Of a stretch of DNA of 64,000 bases, positions 63,795 to 64,000 are shown one piece after another (within the stretch, counting starts at the first letter, position 1; each line of letters begins with the position of its first letter). The stretch comes from Candidatus Woesearchaeota archaeon (lineage in GTDB: Archaea > Nanobdellota > Nanobdellia > Woesearchaeales > WJKR01). Made by a program: the position numbers and the translations under genes. Below the pieces are notes generated by a model, which was not told where the DNA came from, did no database searches, and was given only the letters and a program-made list of their open reading frames with translations. Location: contig JAFGNA010000017.1 of the NCBI GenBank assembly GCA_016927245.1, positions 1 to 64,000 of the forward strand, in the 5' to 3' direction.

Positions 63795-64000
63795 ATGGCA
63801 GCCAACCAAGAACAACCAGCAAGCAAGGAAGAACAAATAGGATTCCACAAAGGAGCCCTCAGCACCCTCGCGAAAGAACGGCAAGAACTCGCCCGCATCC
63901 TCCAGATAGTGGAGCAGCTCATGCAGATGCACATCGGCGAGCTCAAAGAGATGGGCGTCGACCTCCAAGCACAAGCAACCAGCGAGGAAGACAAGCCCAA
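63795..64000 (+). CDS. Unknown helical protein, cut by window edge
   Basis: First 68 codons of a gene running off the right edge. MAANQEQPASKEEQIGFHKG continues as helix (ELARILQIVEQLMQMHIGEL) and is still open at 64000. A TATA box (GTTTATAAATGG) is about 48 bp upstream, and GAGGTGAACC lies before the ATG. No family recognised. Confidence 0.6.
   Translation, partial: MAANQEQPASKEEQIGFHKGALSTLAKERQELARILQIVEQLMQMHIGELKEMGVDLQAQATSEEDKP

Noticed and set aside
1-64000. CRISPR arrays and rRNA genes
   Set aside because: No regularly spaced 23-40 bp repeats with spacers and no rRNA-like sequence were seen; the TGTGTAA iterons are too short and lie at transposon ends.

Overview
The window is archaeal and most resembles a DPANN genome, probably Woesearchaeota-like. 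The RNA polymerase B subunit is split into B'' and B', and there are archaeal RpoH, TFE, aIF6, prefoldin alpha, eL33/L35Ae, FtsY, LonB, NreA, Kae1 and an Lhr helicase. Several tRNAs have introns, many genes have a TATA box about 25 bp before the start codon (leaderless), and secreted proteins include class-III-signal (pilin-like) proteins and small lipoproteins. The lineage is inferred from gene content, not from a tree. The core is fairly GC-rich with G/C-ending codons; two AT-rich stretches (about 9.84-12.9 kb and 54.7-60.1 kb) stand out as acquired DNA.

Layout. 1-3.8 kb: end of an RNA polymerase operon on the minus strand (rpoH-rpoB2-rpoB1-rpoA1). 3.8-6.6 kb: tRNAs Lys, Asp, Tyr and Pro, three of them with introns; the Lys intron is in the D-loop. 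A frameshifted gene and a membrane-anchored surface protein lie among them. 6.7-9.7 kb: Rad50-like ATPase and an unknown protein. 9.76-12.9 kb: tRNA-Gln followed by an AT-rich island holding a 2H phosphoesterase, a flavodoxin, a membrane protein and a TrmB regulator, punctuated by short copies of the tRNA 3' end. 12.9-20 kb: lipoproteins, HMA protein, 3-methyladenine glycosylase, Pcm, HIT protein, acylphosphatase and small unknowns. 19.9-20.8 kb: a dif-like site beside xerA. 21.3-26.1 kb: a PadR regulator divergent from a four-gene membrane operon of unknown function, whose second gene seems to start at AUA. 26.1-34 kb: L35Ae, LonB, a TctA/DUF112-type permease, HisRS next to tRNA-His, and a secreted lytic-transglycosylase-like protein. 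34-37.5 kb: tRNA-Val, ScpA, aIF6-pfdA-ftsY. 37.8-46 kb: Ham1/RdgB, Lhr, ZPR1-like protein, phosphoesterase, TFE, a possible attenuator with a 40-aa ORF, and NreA. 46-54.6 kb: two pilin-like surface proteins, Kae1, an Lrp regulator, a MopE-type surface protein, and a coupled operon that includes a thymidylate-synthase-fold protein lacking the catalytic cysteine.

54.7-60.13 kb: two tandem elements with matching ends (GGCTTTGTGTAAAA and its inverse), TGTGTAA iterons, and CATTTCC at all three junctions. The first is a 0.7-kb non-autonomous element carrying a RelE-type toxin-antitoxin pair. The second is 4.7 kb and carries a DDE transposase plus cargo, including a coupled zinc-ribbon / DUF6978-like / DUF1828-DUF1829-like module. 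Beyond it is grpE-dnaK-dnaJ and a partial gene at the window edge.

The strongest candidates for something new are the transposon pair with its cargo, the tRNA-Gln cassette island, the dif/xerA arrangement, the D-loop tRNA intron, the AUA-start membrane operon and the Cys-less ThyA-fold operon. All homology calls are from reading the sequence; no database search was run.
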